Shown: positions 1 through 8,682, counted from the first letter of the stretch. The stretch is DNA of 64,000 nt from Methylomonas sp. MK1 (GCF_000365425.1 NZ_AQOV01000001.1:806001-870000), one strand, 5' to 3'. The notes: a model not told the origin generated them from the letters alone. Made by a program: numbers and translations.

Positions 1-43
1 GGCTGGCATTGCGGTCGCAACCCATGCCAATCATGACTTTCAT
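1..43 (-). CDS. CobE / CbiG C-terminal domain protein (partial, start only)
   Basis: Only the first 14 codons are inside the window; the gene runs off the left edge. The start reads MKVMIGMGCDRNAS, which matches the GxGC-R opening of the CobE/CbiG C-terminal domain used in opening the corrin ring (cobalt-precorrin-5A stage). Its ATG lies 4 nt after the stop of the short cbiG gene, so the two are probably translated together. This fits a CbiG split into two polypeptides. The identification rests on a very short stretch plus context. Confidence 0.6.
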   Translation of the reverse strand, partial: MKVMIGMGCDRNAS

Positions 44-47
44 ACGC

Positions 48-785
48 TTACGCTTGATCCCTGGGCGGCCTATACACCACCAGTCGCTCAGCCAGTTGTT
101 GCCAAACAGTCGGATCGATGGCCCGGTGTGTAACCCATAAAACCGACCGGTATTGTTCGGTATCAACGTCCTCGAAACGCTGGAACAGATGAATATTGGC
201 CGGTAACGGCGATGGCCGCGTCCACCAATTTGAGCTGCCGGCTTCCTGCACGAAGGCAATCGGCAGTTGATTGACCACGTCCGCCGACACACGCGTGATG
301 TTGACCTTAGGGGCTTCCACTTGCCAGCCCAGTTCACGGCCCAAGATATCCACCGGAATGGTTTTGCCCACGTCCGATGCGGTGGTCAGTACCGGCGTGG
401 CATTTAGCAACGCGGCGACTTTTTCGGCATAAGCATTGGCACCGCCGACATGGCCGGATAGCACCGGGATCACGAATTCGGCGGCATCGTCGATCACCAG
501 CACACCGGGATCTACATCCTTGGATTTAAGATGCGGCGCAATCAGCCGTACCACCGCACCCAGCGACACCAGAAAAATAATTTGGTCGTAGGATGCGAAC
601 AACTCGCCGAGTTGCGCGCTCAACGCCCCCTGATACACGCAACGCGGATTGGCAAAATCACCCAAATGTTCGGATTGCTTCTCCGACACCACCACCTCCG
701 CTTCGGGGAGTTGTGGTGCCAGGCGAGTGGCAATCCCGGCGCCGTGTTTGGTAATCGCCACCAGGGCGACACGCACTTCATTCAT
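48..785 (-). CDS. cbiG: Cobalt-precorrin-5A hydrolase CbiG, N-terminal and middle domains
   Basis: CbiG opens the delta-lactone of cobalt-precorrin-5A, releasing acetaldehyde, in the cobalt-early cobalamin pathway in the cytoplasm. The protein (245 aa) begins MNEVRVALVAITKHGAG and carries the family signature SGHVGGAN at about residues 110-117, after a VSLGAVVRLIAP stretch. Upstream in-frame codons exist, but the ATG at 785 gives the family N-terminus and overlaps the end of cbiL by 8 bp, as expected in a coupled operon. At 245 aa it is shorter than a full CbiG (about 350 aa); the missing C-terminal domain appears to be the separate gene just downstream. Confidence 0.9.
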   Translation of the reverse strand: MNEVRVALVAITKHGAGIATRLAPQLPEAEVVVSEKQSEHLGDFANPRCVYQGALSAQLGELFASYDQIIFLVSLGAVVRLIAPHLKSKDVDPGVLVIDDAAEFVIPVLSGHVGGANAYAEKVAALLNATPVLTTASDVGKTIPVDILGRELGWQVEAPKVNITRVSADVVNQLPIAFVQEAGSSNWWTRPSPLPANIHLFQRFEDVDTEQYRSVLWVTHRAIDPTVWQQLAERLVVYRPPRDQA

Positions 786-1554
786 CGATTGAGTCCTTTT
801 TCTTGCGGCAACCGCGCTGCATTTCGCTGCGCTGACGGCCTGGGTTTTTGATGATAAGTAACGACAGATAATTGACCTTTTGCCCCTCGAGGCTGGCGAT
901 GTCGTGCACCATGCGTTCTTCCGGCGCCCCGGCTTTTTCCACGAACCAGCCATGAGCCAGCAAATCGCGACGGCGCAGCAAATCGATAATATCGTCCAGC
1001 AGCGGTTTGACCTTGAGCAACACCAAGGTATCGAAGTCGCTCAGCATGCGCTCGATCTGCGCGATACCATATCCCGCCGGTACTATGGCGATGGTGTCAT
1101 CGACATCCGCCAACGGTTCGCCACTGCGCGCCGCAGCGGCATGAAATGACGACACCCCCGGCACTACTTCGACTGTCACTTCCGGCTGTAAGGCACGAAC
1201 ACTGCGTTGCAAATGGCCGAAAGTGGAATAGGTTGATGCATCGCCCTCCACCAGAAACAACACATCCTCGCCGCGTTGTAATATTGCCAACACGGTTTGT
1301 GCTGCATCCAGCCAGTAACGGGCCAGAATCTCGGCATCGTGAGTCATCGGAAAATGCAGCTCGCTATGTTCGGCAGGCAGTTCCAGGCCGGCGCGCAAGG
1401 CTATGTCCAAGGCATAACTGTCGCTGTTTTTCTTGCGCACCGGATAAGTCCAATGGCCCGGACCGGTCAGTAAATCCCAGGCTCGCCGGGTCATCAGGCC
1501 AGGATCGCCTGGGCCAAGGGAAACGCCGTAGAGGGTGCCGAGTTTAGTGTTCAT
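778..1554 (-). CDS. cbiL: Precorrin-2 / cobalt-factor II C20-methyltransferase
   Basis: SAM-dependent methyltransferase that adds the C20 methyl group to (cobalt-)precorrin-2. The 258-aa product shows the tetrapyrrole methylase N-terminal motif GVSLGPGDPG at about residues 10-19 and the PGVSSFHAA loop near residue 135, typical of CbiL/CobI. The C-terminus ends in a basic stretch with several lysines and arginines. The start overlaps the end of cobL by 11 bp and the end overlaps cbiG by 8 bp, so it sits mid-operon. With CbiD, CbiG and CbiX nearby, the cobalt-loaded substrate is the more likely one; that is inference from context. Confidence 0.92.
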   Translation of the reverse strand: MNTKLGTLYGVSLGPGDPGLMTRRAWDLLTGPGHWTYPVRKKNSDSYALDIALRAGLELPAEHSELHFPMTHDAEILARYWLDAAQTVLAILQRGEDVLFLVEGDASTYSTFGHLQRSVRALQPEVTVEVVPGVSSFHAAAARSGEPLADVDDTIAIVPAGYGIAQIERMLSDFDTLVLLKVKPLLDDIIDLLRRRDLLAHGWFVEKAGAPEERMVHDIASLEGQKVNYLSLLIIKNPGRQRSEMQRGCRKKKDSIDE

Positions 1555-2851
1555 CTTGACCGCAGGTTTTAGGCTGTAAAGGATGGGTGGCCGATACGAT
1601 CCACACTGGATTTTCGGCCTGCATGCGATGCATGGACAGAATCGGGCTACTACGGGAAGCTTGAATCTGACAAACGTCCCAGCCTGCGCCTAGCTGTTTC
1701 AGGGTCTCGACGGCGGTGGACAGGTTTTCCAGCGTGACGAAATTCATCACTAGCCAACCCGCCGGGCGCAAACGCCCTAAACACAAGGCAATCAATTCCG
1801 CCAATTCGCCGCCGGAACCGCCGACGAATACCGCATCCGGATCGGGCCAAGTGTCGAGAAATTGCGGAGCCTTGCCATGCACGAAGCTGTAATTGCTGAT
1901 GCCCCAGGCGGCTTGATTCTGTTCGACATTGGCGATGTCGTCGGCGTTTTTTTCGATGGCAAATACATGCCCGTCCGGACACAAGCGCGCGGCCTCCAGC
2001 CCTACCGAGCCGGAGCCGGCACCGATGTCCCAGACAATACTGCTTCTTGTCAGCTGCATGCGGGCTAGCGATACAGCCCTCACTTCGCGTTTAGTGATCA
2101 GGCCTTTTTCCGGCTTGCGCTGCTGAAAGCTGTCGTCGCTGACACCAAATAGCACCGGTGCGGGCACAGACGCTTTGCGTTTCAGAATGACGACGTTGGG
2201 ATCTCGATAGCTGTTTTGGGCCACCTCAGCGATGGTCAGCCAGGCGCTGACGCGCTGTTCCGCTTGCTTTAGGGCTTCGGCAATCGCCATTTCGAACACA
2301 TCGGCCAAGCCTTCGATTTGCAATAAGCGGGCGATACGCGCCGGGGTGTTGTCCGGGCTGGTCAATATCGCCAGCAAATCGTGTTGGCGGCAGCGCTGAG
2401 CCAATTCGTACAAGCCATGCTCCGGCGTGGCCCCGCGCAGCCATTCACCGGCATCCTTACTGTGGATCGAAACGATAGTGGCGGCTTGCCAAGATAATTT
2501 CAACTCGGCAAAGGCCAATTGCAGGGTGCTCAGATTGGGCAGGATACTCACACGGCTGGATTCCAGTTTGCCGGCCAGAAACCCGGCGATGCCGTGACAC
2601 AAGGGGTCACCAGTAGCCAGTACCGCGACCGCTTCATTTTGTGCCAACGCGGCATTGATCCAGTCCGGCACTTGTTTGATTTGCCCGGTTAAGTCGTAGT
2701 GTCTGGCTTCAATGATGTCATCAGCCAGCGTTGCCAGCAGACGGCTACCGGCAATGACATGTTTGGCTTCGCGTAATACCTGCAAGGCCTCCTGGCTCAG
2801 GCTGGCGACGCCGTTGTCGAGTACGCCGATAAAACTGCACATCGCTTGCAT
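1544..2851 (-). CDS. cobL: Precorrin-6Y C5,15-methyltransferase (decarboxylating), CbiE-CbiT fusion
   Basis: Bifunctional enzyme that methylates C5 and C15 of the corrin ring and decarboxylates the C12 acetate. The N-terminal half is a CbiE-type tetrapyrrole methylase. The C-terminal half is a CbiT-type Rossmann methyltransferase with the SAM motif VWDIGAGSGSVGLEAA near residue 270. The length (435 aa) fits a fusion. A TTG lies in frame at 2857, but ATG at 2851 has an AAGGA about 8 nt upstream and begins MQAMCSFIGVLDNG, so it is preferred; it lies 2 nt after the cbiD stop. Confidence 0.92.
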   Translation of the reverse strand: MQAMCSFIGVLDNGVASLSQEALQVLREAKHVIAGSRLLATLADDIIEARHYDLTGQIKQVPDWINAALAQNEAVAVLATGDPLCHGIAGFLAGKLESSRVSILPNLSTLQLAFAELKLSWQAATIVSIHSKDAGEWLRGATPEHGLYELAQRCRQHDLLAILTSPDNTPARIARLLQIEGLADVFEMAIAEALKQAEQRVSAWLTIAEVAQNSYRDPNVVILKRKASVPAPVLFGVSDDSFQQRKPEKGLITKREVRAVSLARMQLTRSSIVWDIGAGSGSVGLEAARLCPDGHVFAIEKNADDIANVEQNQAAWGISNYSFVHGKAPQFLDTWPDPDAVFVGGSGGELAELIALCLGRLRPAGWLVMNFVTLENLSTAVETLKQLGAGWDVCQIQASRSSPILSMHRMQAENPVWIVSATHPLQPKTCGQDEH

Positions 2852-2853
2852 GA

Positions 2854-3957
2854 TCAATTCCTTCCGGCTTCGGCCAGTTTGTTGCCATCGAAATCACACA
2901 CCAGAACACTGATGTGAAAACGGCCGGGATAACGGTTTTCCAAGGTGGCGATGACTCGGTTAGCCAGTTCGACATGAAATTCGTATTCCAACCCCAACTC
3001 GGCCATGCATTCGGAGGCGTAGCGAGCGGTTTCTTGAGCAGCGATGGCGTCGCACACATCGTCCGGCGCACCGATGCTACGGGCAATATCAGCGACCAGT
3101 TCAACGTCGACCGGTGCACGACCGGCATGAGTAATGGTCTCGCCCTGGGCCATTTTGGTCAGCTTGCCGACCATGCCGCCGATGATGATGTTTTGAATGC
3201 CGCAACGAGCGGCGGCGTCCAGTGCGGGTGTTAGAAAGTCGCCCATTTGCACGAAACAGCTTTCATCCAGCTCGGGCAATTCGCGCATCACGAATTTCTC
3301 GGTGCGGCCGCCGGTGGTCAGCACCACGCTAGCCTGCCCCTGATTGGCCGCAACTTCCACGCCTTGCACCACGCTAGCCCGAAACGCCGCCGTGGAATAC
3401 GGATGCACGATCCCGGTCGTACCTAGAATCGAAATACCGCCGATAATGCCCAAACGATAATTCAGGGTTTTTTTCGCCATCTCTTCGCCGCCCGGCACCG
3501 AGATCGTTACCTGTAGACCTCGGGTTTTTAGCGCTTCGGCGGCGATCAGACGGATGTTATCCTCGATATTTTTACGCGGAACCGGATTGATGGCCGGACC
3601 GCCGACCGCCAGCCCCAAACCGGGCCGAGTGATCAGGCCTATGCCTGCGCCGCCTTGCAATACGACAGTGTCCGGTTGTTCTATCCACATCACATCCGCC
3701 GTCAGCCGAGCGCGATGGGTGCAGTCCGGATCGTCGCCGGCGTCTTTTTCGATGACAGCATGTGCTCGGTCGTTCTGTACGAAGCTTTCTTCGACTTTGA
3801 ATGCCACGTCTTGCCCATTGGGCAGCACGCAGTCGATAGTGTCCGGCACGCGCCCATTCAGCAAACCCTGCACTGCCGCCCGTGCCGCTGCCGCCGAACA
3901 GGCGCCGGTGGTGTAACCCTTGCGGGTACCTTTGGGTTTGCGTTCCGGCATTGCCAT
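2854..3957 (-). CDS. cbiD: Cobalt-precorrin-5B C1-methyltransferase
   Basis: CbiD methylates C1 of cobalt-precorrin-5B and is a marker of the anaerobic (cobalt-early) route. The 367-aa protein has the characteristic N-terminal RKGYTTGACSAAAARAAV and internal glycine-rich GGxGIGxxTRPGLG and GTTGIVxPYS motifs, all diagnostic of the family. The length matches known CbiD proteins. It lies between cbiC and cobL, with gaps of only a few bases. Confidence 0.96.
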   Translation of the reverse strand: MAMPERKPKGTRKGYTTGACSAAAARAAVQGLLNGRVPDTIDCVLPNGQDVAFKVEESFVQNDRAHAVIEKDAGDDPDCTHRARLTADVMWIEQPDTVVLQGGAGIGLITRPGLGLAVGGPAINPVPRKNIEDNIRLIAAEALKTRGLQVTISVPGGEEMAKKTLNYRLGIIGGISILGTTGIVHPYSTAAFRASVVQGVEVAANQGQASVVLTTGGRTEKFVMRELPELDESCFVQMGDFLTPALDAAARCGIQNIIIGGMVGKLTKMAQGETITHAGRAPVDVELVADIARSIGAPDDVCDAIAAQETARYASECMAELGLEYEFHVELANRVIATLENRYPGRFHISVLVCDFDGNKLAEAGRN

Positions 3958-3961
3958 GCTA

Positions 3962-4630
3962 TCAGCCGTTTTTCTGCCGGGTTTCCGCCAAGCTCAACAA
4001 GGCATGAATCGCCGCGACGACCAAGGTCGAGCCGCCCTTACGTCCACGGGTGATGATCCATGGCACATCGGCTAATTCGGCGAGTAAATCCTTGGATTCC
4101 GCTGCAGAGACAAAACCGACTGGCATCCCGACGATCAGTGCCGGCTTGACGCCTTCTTCTTTGATCATCCGCAACACTTCCAACAGCGCGGTCGGTGCGT
4201 TGCCAACTGAGACGATACCGCAGGCGATTAAACCCAGGCGCTGCGCTTTACGCATGGCTTGTACCGCGCGGGTACTGTTGACCTGTTTGGCGGCGGCTAT
4301 GACATCCGCATCGGCGATGAACTGGCGGGCGCTGATGCCAAAATGCGCCAGGCGCGGCTTCGATAAGCCGACGCAAATCATTTCCACGTCGGCAACGATA
4401 GGCGCACCATTTAAAATGGCTTGAATACCATCTTCGATTGCATGCGCGGAAAACTCGGTCAGGCCATTGAATTCAAAATCCGCAGTGGCGTGGATCATGC
4501 GACGCACCACTTGCCATTGCCCATCGGAATAATGGTGCTCGCCGACTTCGCGGTCGACGATGGCAAAGGAATCGTGTTCGATTTGTTGCCCAGCCTGAGT
4601 CAGTTGTTCGGTTTGAATGTTGTGGCTCAT
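3962..4630 (-). CDS. cbiC: Precorrin-8X methylmutase
   Basis: Moves the methyl group from C11 to C12 of (cobalt-)precorrin-8 to give (cob)hydrogenobyrinic acid. The 222-aa product contains VRRMIHATADFEF, with the likely catalytic histidine at residue 47, and the VGMPVGFVSAAESK segment that lines the product pocket in CobH/CbiC. Its length is normal for the family. It is followed by cbiD after 4 nt and preceded by cbiX after 6 nt, consistent with one transcript. Confidence 0.95.
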   Translation of the reverse strand: MSHNIQTEQLTQAGQQIEHDSFAIVDREVGEHHYSDGQWQVVRRMIHATADFEFNGLTEFSAHAIEDGIQAILNGAPIVADVEMICVGLSKPRLAHFGISARQFIADADVIAAAKQVNSTRAVQAMRKAQRLGLIACGIVSVGNAPTALLEVLRMIKEEGVKPALIVGMPVGFVSAAESKDLLAELADVPWIITRGRKGGSTLVVAAIHALLSLAETRQKNG

Positions 4631-4636
4631 GGCTAA

Positions 4637-5458
4637 TCAATGATGGTGGTGATGTTCGGCTTGCTCGCGATACTGACAGCCGTCGCATTCCAGCATTTTC
4701 GGCGCGAGCGGGTCCCAGGCTTCGGTAACCCGTTGATCCAGCAATTTAAAAATGGCCGGATCAAAACCAAAATACGTACCGGCACCGAAGACAATCTGCG
4801 GATATTGGCTTTGCAAGCGTTCGATTTGTTTGCCGATGCGCTCGATCAGCAAGCCGGTAAACAGGTAATAGGGCAAAATCGCAATCTGCGTCATGCCCAG
4901 TCGTACTTGACGTTGCACAGCGGTTTCCAAACGCGGATGGGTAATACCGGTGAAGGCAATGTCGACGAGTTCATGCTCGGTAGCTTCAAACAGCCAACGC
5001 CCCAGTTTTGCTAGTTCGCCGTTGGCGACTTTGTCGGAGGAGCCGCGGCCTAAAATGATCACGCCGGTAGTTTTCGGGTCGGGCATGGCCAAAGATTTGA
5101 GTGCCGTTTTGAGCTGTTTTTGCAGAATGGCCAGCAAGGTTTCATTGCTTCCTAGATGTGGCGCGTAGATGAATTCGACCGCCGGAAAATTTTCGCGGGC
5201 CTCCTCGATATGCTCGGGAATTTCCATCTTCACATGCCCGGCGGCGCTGATGATCAGCGGCACGACTATCACGCGGCTAGATCCTTGCGCGGCGCGGCTC
5301 AATCCTTCTTCCAACAGCACCTCGGCGAGTTCGATATAGCACAACTCAATGCGCCAGTCAGGGTGTTGCGCCTGCCATTGTTGTTGAAATTCGCGAATTT
5401 CATCATTGCCGGCCTGATTGCGCGAACCGTGGCCGACCAAGAGAACTGTGGTTGTCAT
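4637..5458 (-). CDS. cbiX: Sirohydrochlorin cobaltochelatase CbiX with CxxC and histidine tail
   Basis: Inserts cobalt into sirohydrochlorin, the committing step of cobalt-early cobalamin synthesis. The protein is the long, two-domain form (273 aa). It has LVGHGSRN with His10 and SAAGHVKMEI with His75, the usual metal-binding pair. The C-terminus carries CDGC followed by AEHHHHH. A C-terminal MxCxxC iron-sulfur motif and histidine stretches are known from some long CbiX proteins; here the spacing is M-L-E-C-D-G-C. The histidine tail probably helps handle cobalt. It is preceded by cbiF with only 2 nt between them. Confidence 0.94.
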   Translation of the reverse strand: MTTTVLLVGHGSRNQAGNDEIREFQQQWQAQHPDWRIELCYIELAEVLLEEGLSRAAQGSSRVIVVPLIISAAGHVKMEIPEHIEEARENFPAVEFIYAPHLGSNETLLAILQKQLKTALKSLAMPDPKTTGVIILGRGSSDKVANGELAKLGRWLFEATEHELVDIAFTGITHPRLETAVQRQVRLGMTQIAILPYYLFTGLLIERIGKQIERLQSQYPQIVFGAGTYFGFDPAIFKLLDQRVTEAWDPLAPKMLECDGCQYREQAEHHHHH

Positions 5459-5460
5459 GC

Positions 5461-6261
5461 TTATTCCTTAGGCTGAGGCCGCTCGGCGCGGCGAAAACGA
5501 TGGGTAAAACCGGCATCATAAAGTTTGGATTTTTTTAACGATGGCCAGTGCCGCGCGCCCAAGGTGGGGCTGATGACGATCATGGCCTGACTGTTGATTT
5601 TGGCGGCTCGGCAGCGTTCGCGAATATCAGCCAGGGTGCCGCGAATAATCTGTTGTTCGCTCGGCCAGCTGGCCTTATGAACCACCAATACCGGGGAATC
5701 ATCAGCCCAGTTGGCGGCTTTTAATTCGCGTTCGATCAAGGGCAACAAGGTGATCGATAAAAACAGGCACAGCGTGGTGTGATGGCTGGCCAGTTCTTGC
5801 AAGGATTCACCGTCCGGCATCGGCGTGCGGCCTTCAACACGGGTAAGAATCACGGTCTGCGTGACTTCGGGTAAGGTCAGGCTTTCGACTGCGCAAGCCA
5901 TCGCAGCAAACGCCGACGAGACGCCCGGCACTACTTCGACGGCAATGTTGGCCGCATCCAGTGGTTGCACCATTTCAATCAATGCACCGTACAAGCCAGG
6001 GTCGCCGGTTTGCAGGCGAATGACGGTTTTGCCCGGACCGGCTTGTTCGGTCAGCCAGTTGGTAATCTGCTCCAAAGTCATGTCTTTGGAATCTTTGATC
6101 ACGCAAGTGCTTGGGGCCCATTGCGTCGCTGCGGCCTGTACCAGAGAGCCTGCGAACAAAATGGCATCCGCTTTGGCAATTAAGTCGCGACCTTTGACAG
6201 TGATTAAATCAGGATCACCGGGACCTGCGCCGACAAACCACACTTTAGGTTGAATGCTCAT
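5461..6261 (-). CDS. cbiF: Precorrin-4 / cobalt-precorrin-4 C11-methyltransferase
   Basis: SAM-dependent tetrapyrrole methylase that methylates C11. The 266-aa product shows VWFVGAGPGDPDLITVKG at the N-terminus, the RLQTGDPGLYGAL motif near residue 84 and PGVSSAFAAMA near residue 112, all typical of CbiF/CobM. The start codon overlaps the stop of the upstream cobB gene by 4 nt, indicating translational coupling. The C-terminal tail is basic and extends slightly beyond the core fold. Confidence 0.94.
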   Translation of the reverse strand: MSIQPKVWFVGAGPGDPDLITVKGRDLIAKADAILFAGSLVQAAATQWAPSTCVIKDSKDMTLEQITNWLTEQAGPGKTVIRLQTGDPGLYGALIEMVQPLDAANIAVEVVPGVSSAFAAMACAVESLTLPEVTQTVILTRVEGRTPMPDGESLQELASHHTTLCLFLSITLLPLIERELKAANWADDSPVLVVHKASWPSEQQIIRGTLADIRERCRAAKINSQAMIVISPTLGARHWPSLKKSKLYDAGFTHRFRRAERPQPKE

Positions 6262-7556
6262 AGAAAAAATCCAGCCGCGACCTGGGGGTTGAACGGAAAG
6301 TAGGTGTGCAGATAAGACGCTTGCAACGAACCCAGCTGATAAAAGTTTTCGTTACGGCGACGATTGCGTTGGGGCTTCGATTCGGTGAACGGCTGCAGTG
6401 TGGTTTCCAGTTGCGAGTGATGAAAGCTATGCCCGCGAATTTCACCTTGTTCCAACTGCACGCTGTGCATGCCAAGATTGACCAGCCGTTTTTGCATCTG
6501 CGCGCTAGCGGGTAGTAATCCTGCCATCGCTGCCGCATTGCCGTCTTTATCGGCCAAACGTTCCAGCAAATATAAAAAACCGCCACATTCGGCGTAAATC
6601 GGTTTACCGGCTTGATGATGTTGCTGCAAGGCTTGTTTCATGGCGACATTGTCGGCCAATGTTTGGAGATGTAGTTCCGGGTAACCGCCGGGCAAATAAA
6701 CACTGTCTGCCTCGGGTAATACGTGGTCTGCGAGCGGCGAGAAAAACGTCAGTTCAGCGCCCATGGCTTGCAAACAATCCAGATTTGCTTGATAGATAAA
6801 CGAAAATGCGGCATCGCGAGCTACCGCGATACGCTTACCAGTCAGCAATTTCGGCGGCGGATCGGTAGTAATCGGCGCGAAGGTGACCGGCTCCGGCAAT
6901 CGGCACGGCGCAAGACTGCCGAGCAATTCGGCGGCTCGCGCCAGGCGAAGATCGAGATCGCCGATTTCGTCGGCCTGCAACAAACCCAGATGTCGCGAAG
7001 GTAAGCCGACCGCGTCGTCTTTCGCCATCGCCACCAGCAAAGGCATGTTATTCGGCAACGCTTCTTCTAGCAGTTTGGCATGACTAGGACTGCCGACTTT
7101 GTTGGCGATGACCCCGGCAAACGGTAAGTTGGCACGGTAATGGGCTAAGCCATAAGCTACTGCGGCAAAAGTTTGTGCCATGCCGCCCGCATCGATGACA
7201 ACGGCCACAGGCACGTCTAGTGTTTGTGCCAAATCGGCGCTGCTGCTATCGCCGTCGAACAAGCCCATGGCACCTTCAATCAAGATAACGTCAGCGTCGG
7301 CGGCGGCGTTATAAAGCATCTCACGGCAATGCGCTTCGCCCATCATCCATAAATCCAGCTGATAAACCGGTTGTCCGCAAGCAAAGCTCAAGATTTGCGG
7401 ATCGATAAAATCCGGGCCGGTTTTGAACACGCGTACCTTTCGGTTTTGCTGGCGATGGTAATAGGCCAAAGCTGCAGTTATGGTGGTTTTGCCTTGCCCG
7501 GAGGCAGGGGCGCTGATCAATATCGCCGGGCAATGGCGTGTTGCGGTAGCATTCAT
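6258..7556 (-). CDS. cbiA: Cobyrinic acid a,c-diamide synthase (CbiA/CobB)
   Basis: ATP- and glutamine-dependent amidation of the a and c side chains of (cob)hydrogenobyrinic acid. The N-terminal domain is DTBS-like with the P-loop SGQGKTT near residue 20. The C-terminal half is a class I glutamine amidotransferase with YLPGGYPELHLQ and the nucleophile loop AECGGFLYL near residue 330. The length of 432 aa is usual. A GTG codon at 7559 is an alternative start overlapping the cbtA stop; the ATG at 7556 is chosen. In the cobalt-early route CbiA is the appropriate name. Confidence 0.94.
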   Translation of the reverse strand: MNATATRHCPAILISAPASGQGKTTITAALAYYHRQQNRKVRVFKTGPDFIDPQILSFACGQPVYQLDLWMMGEAHCREMLYNAAADADVILIEGAMGLFDGDSSSADLAQTLDVPVAVVIDAGGMAQTFAAVAYGLAHYRANLPFAGVIANKVGSPSHAKLLEEALPNNMPLLVAMAKDDAVGLPSRHLGLLQADEIGDLDLRLARAAELLGSLAPCRLPEPVTFAPITTDPPPKLLTGKRIAVARDAAFSFIYQANLDCLQAMGAELTFFSPLADHVLPEADSVYLPGGYPELHLQTLADNVAMKQALQQHHQAGKPIYAECGGFLYLLERLADKDGNAAAMAGLLPASAQMQKRLVNLGMHSVQLEQGEIRGHSFHHSQLETTLQPFTESKPQRNRRRNENFYQLGSLQASYLHTYFPFNPQVAAGFFL

Positions 7557-7558
7557 CA

Positions 7559-8206
7559 CTAAAACGTTACTTTACGCAACAATCGGCCCGATATTGCTCC
7601 TAAGGTCAGCCAGAAAATAGCGTTGTTGATGGATGTCAACACCACAAAATGCTGTTGTAAGGCTTCGGGCGCTAAAGCCTGAGCAACCTCCGGATGCGGT
7701 GCGCCGATCAGATGCGGTAAGGCCAGTAAGCCAGCGCCGCCGATTTGCAGCCAGCGCTGTTTGGTCAAAAACAGACCAAACAAGCCAATCGCGGTAGCGG
7801 CGGCCGTAAAAAGCCACCACGCTTGGCGACTATGCAATTCGGCGCTGTCAGTACCCGGCAACTCCGGCGGCAAGCCCAATGATGGCGCGACAAAAAATAC
7901 CAAATAACCGGCCAAACCCCAGCCGAGTCCGTACAGGTAACCGTGTTGATCCCGCCAGTACAGGGCGACACTGATAAACAAGGCAAAGCCGAAGCCGGTC
8001 AGGCCATTGAACAGCAAAGTAAAGCCATTGCGTTGCCAGCCGTCCGTCGGTTGCCAGTCATGCGCATGCTCGGCCGATGGTGTTTCGAATTGCTCGGCGG
8101 CCAAAATCAAGGGCAAGGTTTGATAGTGTTGGAGCACGCTGAGTAACAAGCCGCCCAATAGTCCAGCCAGTAGCGACGCCGCAACCAACTTACGAAAATC
8201 CGCCAT
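7559..8206 (-). CDS. cbtA: CbtA family cobalt transporter subunit
   Basis: Integral membrane protein (215 aa) with about five hydrophobic segments. It begins MADFRKLVAASLLAGLLGGL, the usual CbtA N-terminus, and has FVAPSLGLPPELPG in the middle and a HLIGAPHP segment, both typical of the family. CbtA is predicted from comparative genomics to take up cobalt together with CbtB and is usually under B12 riboswitch control, as here. It follows cbtB by a single base and is followed by cbiA, so cobalt import and cobalamin synthesis are co-transcribed. Confidence 0.9.
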   Translation of the reverse strand: MADFRKLVAASLLAGLLGGLLLSVLQHYQTLPLILAAEQFETPSAEHAHDWQPTDGWQRNGFTLLFNGLTGFGFALFISVALYWRDQHGYLYGLGWGLAGYLVFFVAPSLGLPPELPGTDSAELHSRQAWWLFTAAATAIGLFGLFLTKQRWLQIGGAGLLALPHLIGAPHPEVAQALAPEALQQHFVVLTSINNAIFWLTLGAISGRLLRKVTF

Positions 8207-8207
8207 G

Positions 8208-8384
8208 TTAATGGCAAGGAAAAGCAGCGCTGTGACGTCCGTCGTGGGCGGCGTTATGTAGGTAGTTGTTGGCGTCCTGCAAGAAACCCAAACCTAAAAC
8301 GACGGTCAGACCCAAAACAATAGCACTCAGGCCAGGCAGGATTTTTGAGGAAGAAAGGGTGGTAGATGCTGCAAGTGTTTTCAT
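8208..8384 (-). CDS. cbtB: CbtB family cobalt transporter small subunit
   Basis: A 58-aa protein with one membrane segment (about residues 16-36) and a histidine-rich C-terminus, HDGRHSAAFPCH, the metal-binding tail characteristic of CbtB. Longer in-frame extensions exist, but the ATG at 8384 gives the family's normal length. It is the first gene after the riboswitch and immediately precedes cbtA. Confidence 0.9.
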   Translation of the reverse strand: MKTLAASTTLSSSKILPGLSAIVLGLTVVLGLGFLQDANNYLHNAAHDGRHSAAFPCH

Positions 8385-8487
8385 GGTTGTCTGTTCCGAA
8401 TAAGGTGGACGGAATAACAGAGGGAAAGACAAACCAAAAAAAACCGATTTGACAGATCGCCCTCCGCAATACTGTTGACTACAGTTT

Positions 8488-8598
8488 TAGGCCTGTCTCC
8501 GGGCTCGTGACGAATCACCTACCGTTGCGGGGGCAGCGTCGGCATTTAACCGACTTCCAGTTTCACCCGCCAAGAGCGGGAACCTTAAAACCAGCGGC
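8488..8598 (-). ncRNA. Cobalamin riboswitch
   Basis: Read on the minus strand, this leader contains the hallmark segments of the AdoCbl riboswitch in order: a GGTTTTAAGGTTCCCGC stretch, GGGTGAAACTGGAA, CCCCCGCAACGGTA and AGCCCGGAGACAGGCC. These correspond to the conserved B12-box core and the L5-L13 elements. It lies between a promoter (8600-8628) and cbtB, so high cobalamin should shut down cobalt uptake and synthesis genes together. Edges are approximate. Confidence 0.95.
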
Positions 8599-8599
8599 G

Positions 8600-8628
8600 A
8601 TTGTATGCCGCAGCTAGTCGTAGGGCAA
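8600..8628 (-). promoter_or_regulatory. Promoter of the cobalamin operon
   Basis: On the minus strand TTGCCC is followed by a 17-bp spacer and TACAAT (4/6 and 5/6 matches to the sigma-70 boxes). The predicted start, around 8593, is just at the 5' edge of the riboswitch, which supports its use. Confidence 0.65.
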
Positions 8629-8682
8629 ATGAAATGTATTGAAATAAGAATAAACTGTGCGGCAGCAGTTCCTCTCGACAAG

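Noticed and set aside
4637..4660. The His5 end of CbiX looks like a purification tag
   Set aside because: It lies in a natural operon with normal codons on both sides, and histidine-rich CbiX tails are known.
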